Below are positions 1 to 8,975 of a stretch of DNA of 64,000 nucleotides, piece by piece. Below the pieces are notes generated by a model. The model saw only the letters and a list, made by a program, of their open reading frames with translations. It had not been told where the DNA came from and did not search any database. The stretch is from the NCBI GenBank assembly GCA_964545315.1, contig CAZJGI010000007.1:21345-85344 (forward strand), read 5' to 3'. Position numbers and translations under genes: made by a program. Positions within the stretch are counted from its first letter, which is position 1, and every line of letters starts with the position of its first letter. The DNA comes from JAAYJR01 sp964545315 (lineage in GTDB: Bacteria > Bacteroidota > Bacteroidia > Bacteroidales > Prolixibacteraceae).

Positions 1-2140
1 TTCACCAAGCGTAGGAGGCCTGGCAACAGGAATGATGTCGGTCAGCCAGTCATTTAAAAGCCTCTGGATTGGATGGTCAGGTATTGATAAAAATCAGCTT
101 ACTGCGAATCAAAAAGAAAAAATCAGCAGGGAATTAAAAAAAATGGATTGTGCAGATGTAAACCTTACATCTGAAGAGGTCGAAATGTACTATGAAGGTT
201 TCAGTAATAAAACCATATGGCCGCTATTTCACTATTTCACCCAATATGTTGAATATGAAGAAAAATATTGGGAGGCTTACAAAAGAGTAAACCAGAAGTT
301 TGCCGATATAATTTCGGAGCATATGGAAGGCGTAGATAAAATATGGATACATGATTACCATTTGTTACTGTTGCCTCAAATGATAAAAGAACGTTTTCCT
401 AAAGTTACAATTGGTTTTTTTCTTCATATACCTTTCCCTTCTTACGAGCTGTTCAGAATTATCCCATGGCGAAGGGAGATCATAACAGGAATGCTGGGCG
501 CTGACCTTCTCGGATTCCACACCTTCGATTATGAACGACATTTTATGAGTTCAGTCAGACGTCTGTTAGGATACGACATAAATATTAATGAGATCAATCT
601 TCCTAACAGAATCGTCAGGGTTGATAATTTTCCCATGGGTATCGATTATGAAAAATTTCAGCAGGCAGCTCTTGAATCTCAAAAACGTTCAGTAAGGGAC
701 AAATCAGAAGTAAGAAAAGAACTCGAACGTTATTATCTTTTATATCCTGACACAAAATTTATTCTCTCAATTGACAGGCTTGACTACACAAAAGGTTTGA
801 TCAACAGACTGGAAGCTTTTGAATATTTTATGGAAAAATACTCTGAATACAGAGATGATGTAGTCTTGGTTTTGCTTGCAGTACCTTCAAGAATAGGTGT
901 GGATCAATACCAGCAAATGAAAAGTGAAGTTGATGAAATTGTCGGAAGGATTAACGGTAAGTTTTCATCTATTAACCGTACTCCCGTTTGGTATTTCTAC
1001 CGTTCTTTACCTTTTGAAAACCTGGTTGACTTGTATAACTACTGTGACATTGCCCTACTCACCCCGATAAGAGATGGCATGAACCTGGTTGCCAAAGAGT
1101 TTATTGCCTCCAAAACAGATGGCCGGGGAGTTCTTATTCTCAGCGAAATGGCCGGAGCATCAAAAGAAATGAGTGAGGCACTTATCATAAATCCTAATAA
1201 TAAATCCCAAATTGCCGAAAGTATAAAAACAGCTCTGGAAATGCCATTTGAAGAACAAGTTGAGAGGAATTCCTTTCTGCAGAAAAGATTAAAACGATAT
1301 GATATCAATAAATGGGCTATGGAATTCTTAAATGCAATGGAAAAAGTAAAACAGATTGAACAAAAATATACCGGTAAAAAACTTATTGCATCAACGCAAA
1401 ACAGAATAATCAGGGAATTAGGCCTTTCAGAAAACCGTATATTTTTTCTGGATTACGATGGAACTCTCACTGGATTTGAAGATAATCCAAAGCATGCCCG
1501 TCCGGACAATGAACTTTATGAAATACTCGATGTGCTGGCTGAGAACAAAAAAAACCGAATTGTACTTATAAGTGGAAGAGATAAAGACACTTTTAATGAA
1601 TGGTTCGGCAATAAGCCTTACACTCTTATTGTTGAACATGGAGTATGGTACAGGGAGAAAGGACAGGAATGGCAAATGATTGAATATCTTGAGGATTTGT
1701 GGAAAGAGAGCATCAGGCCATTTCTGGAATTTTATGTAGACCGGACTCCGGGGTCATTCATTGAAGAGAAGAATTACAGCCTGGTATGGCATTATAGAAA
1801 ATCAGATCCGGAATTAGGAACAAACCGTGCAATTGAATTAAAAGATGAACTTACCAGTTTGGTAGCAAATTTAAATCTGGAAATACTGGAAGGGAATAAA
1901 GTTATTGAAATAAAAAACAGAGGTATAAACAAAGGGAGGGCAGCACAGAAATTATTAAGTATATCCCCCGCTGATAAAATAGTGGCTATTGGCGATGACT
2001 GGACAGATGAGTTTTTATTTGCTGCACTTCCTGAAACAGCATACACATTTAAAGTAGGAATGTCAAAGACAAATGCAACCTACAAGATAGAAAATTATAA
2101 AGAGGTCAGGGAAATGCTTAAAAAAATCGCCACCCTTTAA
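1..2140 (+). CDS. otsAB: Bifunctional trehalose-6-phosphate synthase/phosphatase, 5' end outside window
   Basis: The protein joins a GT20 trehalose-6-phosphate synthase domain (glucosyl transfer from a nucleotide sugar to glucose-6-phosphate) to a HAD-type trehalose-6-phosphate phosphatase, so one cytosolic enzyme makes trehalose. The reading frame is open from base 2; before the first ATG (32) it reads PSVGGLATG, which is the N-terminal glycine-rich donor-site motif of the family. The true start is therefore upstream of the window and the ATG at 32 is internal. Counting from that ATG, the synthase part covers about residues 1-460, with SIDRLDYTKGL and LLTPIRDGMNLVAKEF. The phosphatase covers about 465-702, with HAD motif I DYDGTLT (first Asp at about 474) and the acidic motif GDDWTDE (about 654-660). 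Both halves look intact. A start shortly upstream is expected, since little of the N-terminus is missing. Confidence 0.93.
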   Translation, partial: SPSVGGLATGMMSVSQSFKSLWIGWSGIDKNQLTANQKEKISRELKKMDCADVNLTSEEVEMYYEGFSNKTIWPLFHYFTQYVEYEEKYWEAYKRVNQKFADIISEHMEGVDKIWIHDYHLLLLPQMIKERFPKVTIGFFLHIPFPSYELFRIIPWRREIITGMLGADLLGFHTFDYERHFMSSVRRLLGYDININEINLPNRIVRVDNFPMGIDYEKFQQAALESQKRSVRDKSEVRKELERYYLLYPDTKFILSIDRLDYTKGLINRLEAFEYFMEKYSEYRDDVVLVLLAVPSRIGVDQYQQMKSEVDEIVGRINGKFSSINRTPVWYFYRSLPFENLVDLYNYCDIALLTPIRDGMNLVAKEFIASKTDGRGVLILSEMAGASKEMSEALIINPNNKSQIAESIKTALEMPFEEQVERNSFLQKRLKRYDINKWAMEFLNAMEKVKQIEQKYTGKKLIASTQNRIIRELGLSENRIFFLDYDGTLTGFEDNPKHARPDNELYEILDVLAENKKNRIVLISGRDKDTFNEWFGNKPYTLIVEHGVWYREKGQEWQMIEYLEDLWKESIRPFLEFYVDRTPGSFIEEKNYSLVWHYRKSDPELGTNRAIELKDELTSLVANLNLEILEGNKVIEIKNRGINKGRAAQKLLSISPADKIVAIGDDWTDEFLFAALPETAYTFKVGMSKTNATYKIENYKEVREMLKKIATL

Positions 2141-2164
2141 AAACAAAAATAAATTTGCCGGTTA

Positions 2165-4363
2165 TTACTGCAGATGTTCCTTAAAAAACTCAGTCATCCT
2201 GGTATAAAGGTGCATAGTAGTATTACCTCCTGTTATTGAGTGGTTACGGTTTGTATAAATTGCCATATCAAATTGAACTCCTGCCTGTACAAGCCTTTCA
2301 GAGAATTCAACAGTATTCTGCAGGTGTACGTTATCATCAGCTGAACCATGAATTAATAATAGCCTCCCTTTTATTTTACCTGCATGAAAGAGCGGGGAAT
2401 TTTCATCATATCCATCACTGTTTTCATCAGGAGTATCCATATAACGTTCAGTATAAATAGTATCGTAAAACCTCCAGTTAGTAACTGGCGCTACAGCGAT
2501 TCCTGCTTTAAAGAGTTCACCACCCTTACACATAGACATACATGTAATAAAGCCTCCGTAACTCCATCCGAATATTCCAATATTATTGCCATCCACATAT
2601 GGCAGGGTTTTTAGATATGACGCCGTTTCTATCATATCTTCAGATTCATACTTACCTAAATTTTTGTAGGTTGATTTTTTAAAATCCTCTCCCCTGGCTG
2701 CAGTGCCGCGGGGATCAACAGTAACTACCAGAAAACCTTCACCGGCAAGGTAATTACCCCATCCAATATTTTTCCATGAATCTTTAACGCGCTGTGAACC
2801 AGGGCCACTATACTGGTCTATTATAACAGGATATTTTTTTGTGTTATCAAAATCAACCGGTTTGATAAGGTAACCGTTAAGTTTAATTCCACCTGAAGTA
2901 GTAAAAGTAAAAAACTCCTTCTGAGGAAGCTTATAGTTCTGCAGTTTGTTTTTTAAAATTGTGTTATCCTGAAGTACTCTTTTTAATTGATTCTTTTTTG
3001 TACTATGAACTGTGATAAAAGCGGGTGTGTTAATATTGCTGTAATAATTTACATAGTATTCGAAATTCTTACTAAATGAAGCGCTGTTGGTACCGGTCTG
3101 GCCCGATAATTTTCCCTGCTTTTTTCCATCGCGGCTGATATAACGCACCTCTCTGGTTAGTGGGGATTCTGCAGCCGATTGATAATAAAATATATCATTC
3201 ACCATATCATAACCGTAAAAATCCGTAACATCAAACTCTCCTCTGGTAATCTGAGACTGCAAAAATCCAAGCCTGTCATAAAGGTAAAGATGAGACCAGC
3301 CGTCTCTTTCACTTTTCACAATAAACCTTCCGTCATCAAAATATTTAAATGCATCAAGAAAACTCTCATCAATGTACCTGCTGTTCTTTTCAGTTAGCAC
3401 AGGCCTTGAATCCCCTGTAAAAGGATTCGCATATAAAATATCAAGTTCATTTTGCCTTCTGTTCATCCTCATTATTACCACGTCTTTGGCATCAGGTGTC
3501 CAGGTAATACGTGGTACATATATATCCTGCTTTTCTCCGAGATCAATATCAACAGTCATACGGTTGTATAGCTCATAGGTTTTTACAGTAACAACGGAGT
3601 TCTTCTCTCCTGCCTTAGGGTATTTAAAAGTTTTCAGCCCGGGATATAACTTATATTGACTTTGTTCAGGCTTCTCTCCCGCGTAAAAAGTCATATTATA
3701 GCTGGCAACATCAGACTCGTCAAACCTGATAAAAGCAATGAATTTACTATTGGGTGACCAGCAAAAGGCTTTATTAAAACCAAATTCTTCCTCATAAACC
3801 CAATCTGGCGTTCCGTTAATGATCTCATTTACTTTACCGTCGAAGGTCACCTGGGTTTCACTGCCAAATTTAAGATTCTTAATAAAGAGGTTATTATCCC
3901 TTGCAAAAGCTACATAATTACCATCAGGTGAAAAATCAGCAAGTTGCTGGGCCCCCTTTTCCGAGAGCCTCGAAAGTTCCTCTGTGACAGAATTCCAGAC
4001 AAAATACTCAGCCGTATAGGAATGGCGGTAAATTTTCTTTACATCTGTCATTAACAATATTTTTGTTTCGTCATCACTCAATTCATATGACTCGAAAGAT
4101 TTTAAAGGAGCATCTTTAATATCCCTTAAATCAAAAATAACACCAGCTTCCCCGCCTGTCTCATAACTGTACTTAACAATCCTGTTCTTGTCTTCAAGCA
4201 TTGTATAATGCACTCCGTCATTCATTGACTGTAATCTGCCAATCGACTCACCTTTAAAGGTGTCATTTATAAATATATCTTCAAGGCTTATCTGTTGTTT
4301 GGTCTGTGAATACAGACTAAAAACCAGAAAAGCAAATAAGGCTGATACAATTAGTTTTTTCAT
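2165..4363 (-). CDS. Secreted dipeptidyl peptidase IV (S9 family)
   Basis: This serine exopeptidase removes N-terminal X-Pro or X-Ala dipeptides from peptides, probably in the periplasm. I chose the ATG at 4363 (732 aa), not the longer frame from 4417, because it begins MKKLIVSALFAFLVFSLYSQ, a signal peptide. The N-terminal half (about 60-480) has the features of a DPPIV beta-propeller, including the EEEFGF segment that matches the double-Glu motif gripping the substrate amino terminus. The C-terminal alpha/beta hydrolase has the nucleophile in GWSYGGF (Ser601), Asp677 in HGSADDNVH and His708 in NRNHS. The catalytic triad order and spacing are those of true DPPIV. A TATTTTTG box lies at 4369-4376 and a TACTTTTG box at 4415-4422 on this strand; either may be the -7 element. 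The gene stands alone. Confidence 0.93.
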   Translation of the reverse strand: MKKLIVSALFAFLVFSLYSQTKQQISLEDIFINDTFKGESIGRLQSMNDGVHYTMLEDKNRIVKYSYETGGEAGVIFDLRDIKDAPLKSFESYELSDDETKILLMTDVKKIYRHSYTAEYFVWNSVTEELSRLSEKGAQQLADFSPDGNYVAFARDNNLFIKNLKFGSETQVTFDGKVNEIINGTPDWVYEEEFGFNKAFCWSPNSKFIAFIRFDESDVASYNMTFYAGEKPEQSQYKLYPGLKTFKYPKAGEKNSVVTVKTYELYNRMTVDIDLGEKQDIYVPRITWTPDAKDVVIMRMNRRQNELDILYANPFTGDSRPVLTEKNSRYIDESFLDAFKYFDDGRFIVKSERDGWSHLYLYDRLGFLQSQITRGEFDVTDFYGYDMVNDIFYYQSAAESPLTREVRYISRDGKKQGKLSGQTGTNSASFSKNFEYYVNYYSNINTPAFITVHSTKKNQLKRVLQDNTILKNKLQNYKLPQKEFFTFTTSGGIKLNGYLIKPVDFDNTKKYPVIIDQYSGPGSQRVKDSWKNIGWGNYLAGEGFLVVTVDPRGTAARGEDFKKSTYKNLGKYESEDMIETASYLKTLPYVDGNNIGIFGWSYGGFITCMSMCKGGELFKAGIAVAPVTNWRFYDTIYTERYMDTPDENSDGYDENSPLFHAGKIKGRLLLIHGSADDNVHLQNTVEFSERLVQAGVQFDMAIYTNRNHSITGGNTTMHLYTRMTEFFKEHLQ

Positions 4364-4480
4364 AACTACAAAAATATATTCCGAATAAACTTTACTACAA
4401 TCTTTAACAGAATCCAAAAGTAAAAATTGTTAAGTCGGGTTAAAATTTATACATACCGTAATTCTGACGCACAGCATATA

Positions 4481-5431
4481 TTACTCAAGCAATTCATAAT
4501 CATGCATCTCTTTCATAAAAGCCACAAAGTCGTACTTCCTCTCTGATTCCATCCATTTCATTGCGCTCCTCGGATGTTCATTCATTGATCCGGTTATCAG
4601 ATATGGAACATGATATCCCCATTCAATCTTATCCTGTAGAGGTTTAATGTGGTTTTGTATAACATCAAGCAAAGGAAGAAGTCTGTATTTCGGATTTTTT
4701 AAAAATGCTATTAATATCTCTACAGGGCAGTTCCCTGCACCACGGCCCATGCCCAGTAATGTCGCATCAAGCATTGTGGCACCATGAATCAGAGATGTTA
4801 TAGTATTTGACATAGCCAGTTGCATATTATTGTGTGCATGAATACCTATCTCTTTTCCGGGTAGTGCTTTTTTATACTTTTTGATAAGATATTCTATACT
4901 GTCGCAATACATACTTCCAAAGCTGTCAACCACATAAATTACAGGCACGCGCGACTGGGAAAGGTCATTAAGTGCCTGGTCAAGGTCAGGTTCATTGACT
5001 TTCGATACTGCCATTAAATTGATGGTTACCTCATAGCCTTTATCCAGGCAATGTTCAGCAAGTACAATAGCTTTATCAATCTGATGAACATAACAAGCAA
5101 CCCGGATCATATCTAAAACACTTTCACTCTTTTCAGGAATGTCATCCTGGTCTATCCTCCCAATGTCTGCCATGGCAGAGAGTTTTAATTTTGTATCATT
5201 GTCTCCTACTATCCTCCGCACATCCTTTTCATCACAAAATTTCCAGGGACCTACCTCAGATCTCGAAAAAGCACGTTCACTGCTTTTATATCCAATTTCC
5301 ATATAATCAATACCCGCCTCCAGGCAACCGGTATAAACCCCGCGGACAAATTCATCACTGAATTGCCATTTATTCATAAGACCACCATCCCTGACGGTAC
5401 AGTCCATTACCTTCAAATCCTTTAGATACAT
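4481..5431 (-). CDS. DRE-TIM metallolyase (HMGL-like aldolase)
   Basis: A 316-residue TIM-barrel aldolase/acyltransferase of the HMG-CoA-lyase-like family, which includes 4-hydroxy-2-oxovalerate aldolase, homocitrate synthase and isopropylmalate synthase. Metal and substrate motifs are visible: DCTVRDGG at residues 10-17, VVDSFGSMYCD around 168-177, IHAHNN at 197-202 and MGRGAGNCPVE around 228-238. The length fits a stand-alone aldolase; the regulatory domain of isopropylmalate synthases is absent. The start lies 4 bp after the stop of the upstream chorismate-mutase-like gene, so the two are surely co-transcribed. The substrate cannot be read from the sequence. The pairing hints at chemistry on pyruvate or a chorismate-derived keto acid, but that is inference. 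Confidence 0.82.
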   Translation of the reverse strand: MYLKDLKVMDCTVRDGGLMNKWQFSDEFVRGVYTGCLEAGIDYMEIGYKSSERAFSRSEVGPWKFCDEKDVRRIVGDNDTKLKLSAMADIGRIDQDDIPEKSESVLDMIRVACYVHQIDKAIVLAEHCLDKGYEVTINLMAVSKVNEPDLDQALNDLSQSRVPVIYVVDSFGSMYCDSIEYLIKKYKKALPGKEIGIHAHNNMQLAMSNTITSLIHGATMLDATLLGMGRGAGNCPVEILIAFLKNPKYRLLPLLDVIQNHIKPLQDKIEWGYHVPYLITGSMNEHPRSAMKWMESERKYDFVAFMKEMHDYELLE

Positions 5432-5435
5432 ATAA

Positions 5436-5756
5436 TTACTTGTTTAGTTTAGATTTAAAAATTTTAAATTCCTGTTGTATATTAGATTCAATAAGAAGCT
5501 CATAAATTTTCCCAAAAGTTTCTTTATCCAATCCGCTTTCTTCAGCCCACTTTTTCCGTTGTCTTATTACTTCATCTTTTCTTTCTTCAGCTCTGATACT
5601 GACATAATCAAATTTAAAACGGACAATTTCCCTAATATATTTATGCCGTTCAGAAAATAAGGAAATTATTAATTTATCTATTTTATCTATTTCATTTCTA
5701 ATATCTTCCAGAGACAAGCATTCTTCCGGTTTTATAAATTCTTTCTTTCTTGACAT
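5436..5756 (-). CDS. AroQ-type chorismate mutase, PchB-like
   Basis: A 106-residue all-helical chorismate mutase type II protein. Charged active-site positions of the family are present: Arg20 (in LEDIRNEID), Arg37 (FSERH), Lys48 (VRFKFD), Arg59 and a Gln near 94-95. The central part, with VRFK, SIRAEER, WAEESGLD and a terminal NIQQE, resembles Pseudomonas isochorismate-pyruvate lyase (PchB) more than the mutase domain of PheA/TyrA, as far as I can recall those sequences. It may therefore act as chorismate mutase, as isochorismate-pyruvate lyase, or both. It is the first gene of a two-gene unit with the aldolase. No other aromatic-pathway gene is adjacent. Confidence 0.85.
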   Translation of the reverse strand: MSRKKEFIKPEECLSLEDIRNEIDKIDKLIISLFSERHKYIREIVRFKFDYVSIRAEERKDEVIRQRKKWAEESGLDKETFGKIYELLIESNIQQEFKIFKSKLNK

Positions 5757-6127
5757 TTATCATGTTATTTATAAGTATAATATTTTTAGATCGCTTAAAA
5801 AGAAAAAGGAATCATAGCTAAATGTTTATAAAAATAGAAATAGGATAAATTACTGTTTCTAACCATATTCATCTCTTTCGTTATTAAAAGTTACAAATAT
5901 AAACACATGAAAGAAACCTGAACTTTTTTACTCAAAAATTTTAAATGAATAAAATGGACATAAGAATCTAAAAATTTATCTTAAAAATAGCTTCTCGCCT
6001 TCTCTAACCAGACTAATATATTTAGCAACATAAATAATTCATTACATAAACAAATTAATTATATTTAGAAATTTACTTATGGAATGAATCATTATCTTTG
6101 CACCCCTAATTTGTTTTTTTAAGAAAG
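5757..6127. other. AT-rich intergenic region between divergent units
   Basis: These 371 bases separate the divergent chorismate-mutase/aldolase unit and thrS. No ORF with plausible composition is present. The only clear element is the -7 box upstream of thrS (listed separately). No tRNA-like fold or T-box pattern was recognised in the thrS leader. Confidence 0.6.
6093..6100 (+). promoter_or_regulatory. Bacteroidota -7 box for the thrS operon
   Basis: TATCTTTG matches the Bacteroidota -7 consensus TAnnTTTG and lies 28 bp before the thrS ATG. No TTTG is seen at the expected -33 position, so only the -7 part is supported. Confidence 0.55.
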
Positions 6128-8062
6128 ATGATGAGAATTACGTTTCCTGATAAAAGTTTTAAAGAATTTTCGGAACCGTTAACCGGGGTTGAAATAGCCC
6201 GGTCTATTTCCAACAGTTTGGCGAAAGAGGTTTTGTCAGTATCCGTTAATGGAGAGTTATGGGATATCACAAGAAAGATATCGAAGGATGCCACAATTAA
6301 ATTTCACACGTGGGATGACCATGAAGGAAAAGAGGCTTTCTGGCACTCTTCGGCACACCTCATGGCAGAAGCAATAGAGTATTTTTATCCCGGGACAAAA
6401 TTTGGAATCGGACCGAGCATTGAAACCGGTTTTTATTATGATATTGACCTGCCTGACGGACAGCAGCTTTCAGAAAAAGACCTGGAAAAAATTGAAAAAA
6501 AAATGCTGGAACTGGCCAGGCAACGTAATACAATTACCAGAAAAGAAATTTCCAAAAGTGATGTAATAAAACTCTTTACGCAAAAAAATGATGAACTTAA
6601 ACTGGAATTGATCAGTGAACTGGAGGATGGTACCATCTCGATCTATCAACAGGGCAATTTTATTGATCTTTGCAGGGGGCCGCATTTGCCGGATACAGGA
6701 TATATAAAAGCCGTTAGGTTGACATCAATAGCCGGGGCTTACTGGCGTGGTAATGAAAACAACAGAATGCTGACAAGAGTATATGGAGTTACCTTCCCAA
6801 AGCAAAAAATGTTGGAGGAATATCTTACGTTACTCGAAGAGGCAAAGAAAAGAGACCATCGGAAGATAGGAAAAGACATGGAATTATTTACCTTTTCCGA
6901 TGCTGTGGGACAAGGCCTGCCACTTTGGTTGCCAAAAGGTACTATGTTGAGAATGCAACTTGAGGATTTCCTGAAAAAAGTACAAAAACAATATAATTAC
7001 GAGCAGGTGATCACCCCTCATATTGGAGATGTTCAATTATATAAAATCTCAGGGCATTACGAAAAATACGGAAAGGATTCCTTCAGGCCAATCAAAACGC
7101 CTGTTGAAGGTGAAGAGTATCTGTTAAAACCGATGAACTGCCCTCACCACTGTGAAATTTATAAATCAAAACCCAGGTCATATAAAGACCTGCCGGTCAG
7201 AATGGCTGAATTCGGAACTGTATACCGTTATGAACAAAGCGGAGAATTACACGGATTGACCAGAGTCAGGGGATTTACTCAGGATGACGCACACATCTTT
7301 TGCAGGCCTGACCAGTTAAAAGATGAATTTAAAAAAGTAATAGATATTATCTTTATAATATTTAAAGCTCTTCATTTCGATGATTATGTAGCTCAGATAT
7401 CACTGCGCGATTCAGCAAATCCCGAAAAATATATTGGTACACCCGACAGCTGGGATAAAGCAGAAAAGGCAATTATTGAAGCATGTGAGGAAAAAGGATT
7501 AAAAACCATTACTGAGACAGGTGAAGCTGCATTTTATGGCCCCAAACTTGATTTTATGGTAAGGGATGCTTTGGGCAGAAGCTGGCAGCTGGGAACAATT
7601 CAGGTTGACTATAACCTGCCTGAAAGGTTCAATCTCGAATATACAGGAGCAGATGACAACCGGCATCGGCCGGTTATGATACACAGGGCCCCTTTTGGCT
7701 CTTTGGAACGTTTTGTTGCTGTACTGATTGAACATACTGCAGGAAAATTTCCAATGTGGCTGGCACCCGAACAAGTTGTTCTTTTACCTATTAGTGAAAA
7801 GTACAATGAATATTCAGAAAAAGTTTTGAATTTTCTAAATATTTACGATATTCGCACAATTATTGATGATCGTAACGAAAAGATTGGTAGAAAGATACGT
7901 GATAATGAATTGAAACGTATCCCTTATTTACTGATTGTTGGAGAAAAAGAAGCAGAATCTGATACAGTTTCTGTCAGAAGACAAGGCCAGGGTGATAAAG
8001 GTGTGATGAAAATTAAAGAATTTGCTGATATGCTAATAACTGAAATAAAAAATCAGCAATAA
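6128..8062 (+). CDS. thrS: Threonyl-tRNA synthetase
   Basis: A class II aminoacyl-tRNA synthetase that charges tRNA-Thr; 644 aa, the usual length. Domain order is complete: TGS domain (about 1-62), editing domain with the H73xxxH77 motif (HSSAH), catalytic core with zinc-ligand Cys338 in KPMNCPHH, class II motif 2 around RYEQSGELHGLTRVRGF, motif 3 near HRAPFGSLERF, and the C-terminal anticodon-binding domain (about 545-644). Two ATGs are adjacent (6128 and 6131) and either could be used. The gene is first in the thrS-infC-rpmI-rplT translation operon, an arrangement widely conserved in bacteria. infC starts 33 bp downstream. Confidence 0.97.
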   Translation: MMRITFPDKSFKEFSEPLTGVEIARSISNSLAKEVLSVSVNGELWDITRKISKDATIKFHTWDDHEGKEAFWHSSAHLMAEAIEYFYPGTKFGIGPSIETGFYYDIDLPDGQQLSEKDLEKIEKKMLELARQRNTITRKEISKSDVIKLFTQKNDELKLELISELEDGTISIYQQGNFIDLCRGPHLPDTGYIKAVRLTSIAGAYWRGNENNRMLTRVYGVTFPKQKMLEEYLTLLEEAKKRDHRKIGKDMELFTFSDAVGQGLPLWLPKGTMLRMQLEDFLKKVQKQYNYEQVITPHIGDVQLYKISGHYEKYGKDSFRPIKTPVEGEEYLLKPMNCPHHCEIYKSKPRSYKDLPVRMAEFGTVYRYEQSGELHGLTRVRGFTQDDAHIFCRPDQLKDEFKKVIDIIFIIFKALHFDDYVAQISLRDSANPEKYIGTPDSWDKAEKAIIEACEEKGLKTITETGEAAFYGPKLDFMVRDALGRSWQLGTIQVDYNLPERFNLEYTGADDNRHRPVMIHRAPFGSLERFVAVLIEHTAGKFPMWLAPEQVVLLPISEKYNEYSEKVLNFLNIYDIRTIIDDRNEKIGRKIRDNELKRIPYLLIVGEKEAESDTVSVRRQGQGDKGVMKIKEFADMLITEIKNQQ

Positions 8063-8082
8063 TATACTATAACTAAATAATA

Positions 8083-8088
8083 GGAGGG
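8083..8088 (+). promoter_or_regulatory. Ribosome binding site that sets the infC start
   Basis: GGAGGG is a strong Shine-Dalgarno sequence, unusual in this window. It ends 7 nt before the ATA codon at 8096 and directly follows an in-frame TAG (8081-8083), so it fixes the infC start there, well before the first ATG at 8255. Confidence 0.8.
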
Positions 8089-8095
8089 TAAAAGT

Positions 8096-8659
8096 ATAGC
8101 TATCACAAGACAAGGCGTTGGAGGATTCCCCAATAGGAACAAAAACAGGGGGGCTCAACACAGGATTAATAAATATATTACCTCCCCGCAGGTAAGAGTT
8201 GTCGGAGATAATATAGAAAATCCGGGGGTATATCCCCTTAGGGAAGCTTTAAGAATGGCTGATGAAATGGAATTGGATCTGGTGGAAATATCTCCAAAAG
8301 CAGATCCTCCCGTATGCAAAATAATCGATTATTCAAAGTTTCTTTACCAACAGAAAAAGAAACAAAAGGAGATGAAAGCCAAGGCGTTCAAAATTGTAGT
8401 TAAAGAAATTCGTTTCGGTCCCCAAACAGATGACCACGATTTCGATTTCAAATTAAGACATGCCGAAAAATTCTTAAAGGATGGAGCTAAAGTTAAAGCA
8501 TTTGTATTTTTTAAGGGCAGGTCAATCCTGTTTAAGGAACAGGGGGAAATCCTGCTTTTAAGACTGGCAACAGCCCTGGAAGATTTAGGAGTTGTGGAAC
8601 AATTGCCAAAGCTTGAAGGTAAAAGAATGACTATGATAATTTCACCAAAAAAGAAATAA
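8096..8659 (+). CDS. infC: Translation initiation factor IF-3, non-AUG start
   Basis: IF-3 binds the 30S subunit and checks start codon and initiator tRNA. The first ATG (8255) would give a protein missing most of the N-terminal domain. The frame is open upstream to a TAG at 8081 and encodes a normal IF-3 N-terminus, including INKYITSPQVRVVGDN and the linker VYPLREALRMADE. The only start-like codon behind the Shine-Dalgarno is ATA at 8096, which gives 187 aa. Rare start codons (AUU in E. coli) are the known basis of IF-3 autoregulation, because IF-3 rejects non-canonical starts on its own mRNA. The same control is likely here. The C-terminal domain ends KLEGKRMTMIISPKKK. rpmI follows after 31 bp. 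Confidence 0.93.
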   Translation: MAITRQGVGGFPNRNKNRGAQHRINKYITSPQVRVVGDNIENPGVYPLREALRMADEMELDLVEISPKADPPVCKIIDYSKFLYQQKKKQKEMKAKAFKIVVKEIRFGPQTDDHDFDFKLRHAEKFLKDGAKVKAFVFFKGRSILFKEQGEILLLRLATALEDLGVVEQLPKLEGKRMTMIISPKKK

Positions 8660-8690
8660 TAATGTTCTTTGATAATTAACAAGTAGGAAT

Positions 8691-8888
8691 ATGCCAAAGA
8701 TGAAAACAAATTCCGGAGCGAAGAAACGATTTAAGCTTACCGGAACAGGAAAAATTAAAAGAAAACACGCTTATAAAAGTCACATTCTCACTAAGAAAAG
8801 TACTAAACGCAAGCGTAATCTGGGTTACTGGACTACAATTGACAAAACAAATGAGAATAATGTGAAGCTTCTTTTAAACATGAAATGA
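8691..8888 (+). CDS. rpmI: 50S ribosomal protein L35
   Basis: A 65-residue, very basic protein starting MPKMKTNSGAKKRFKLTGTG, a clear L35 signature, with the family's C-terminal part (KRKRNLGYWTTID). It sits between infC and rplT as in most bacteria. Confidence 0.96.
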   Translation: MPKMKTNSGAKKRFKLTGTGKIKRKHAYKSHILTKKSTKRKRNLGYWTTIDKTNENNVKLLLNMK

Positions 8889-8937
8889 GTTTAAAAAATT
8901 AGTTATTAACCAGGTTATTGTGCTTTAAAGTATCTGC

Positions 8938-8965
8938 ATTTTGGCAGGGCGCCGATGACCAAAAT
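8938..8965 (+). promoter_or_regulatory. Hairpin in the rpmI-rplT spacer
   Basis: ATTTTGG (8938-8944) and CCAAAAT (8959-8965) form a perfect 7-bp inverted repeat with a 14-nt loop rich in G and C, ending 10 nt before the rplT start. Its place suits an mRNA element bound by L20, which represses its own operon in other bacteria. Binding here is inference. Confidence 0.4.
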
Positions 8966-8975
8966 AAATTAAAGT

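Noticed and set aside
1039..1308. Minus-strand ORF opposite otsAB, and many similar antisense or out-of-frame ORFs along the window
   Set aside because: They lie wholly inside clear genes, have no domain signature and reflect codon composition of the real strand.
5757..6127. T-box or tRNA-like leader for thrS
   Set aside because: No T-box sequence, specifier-loop pattern or tRNA fold was recognised, and T-box control is not typical of this phylum.
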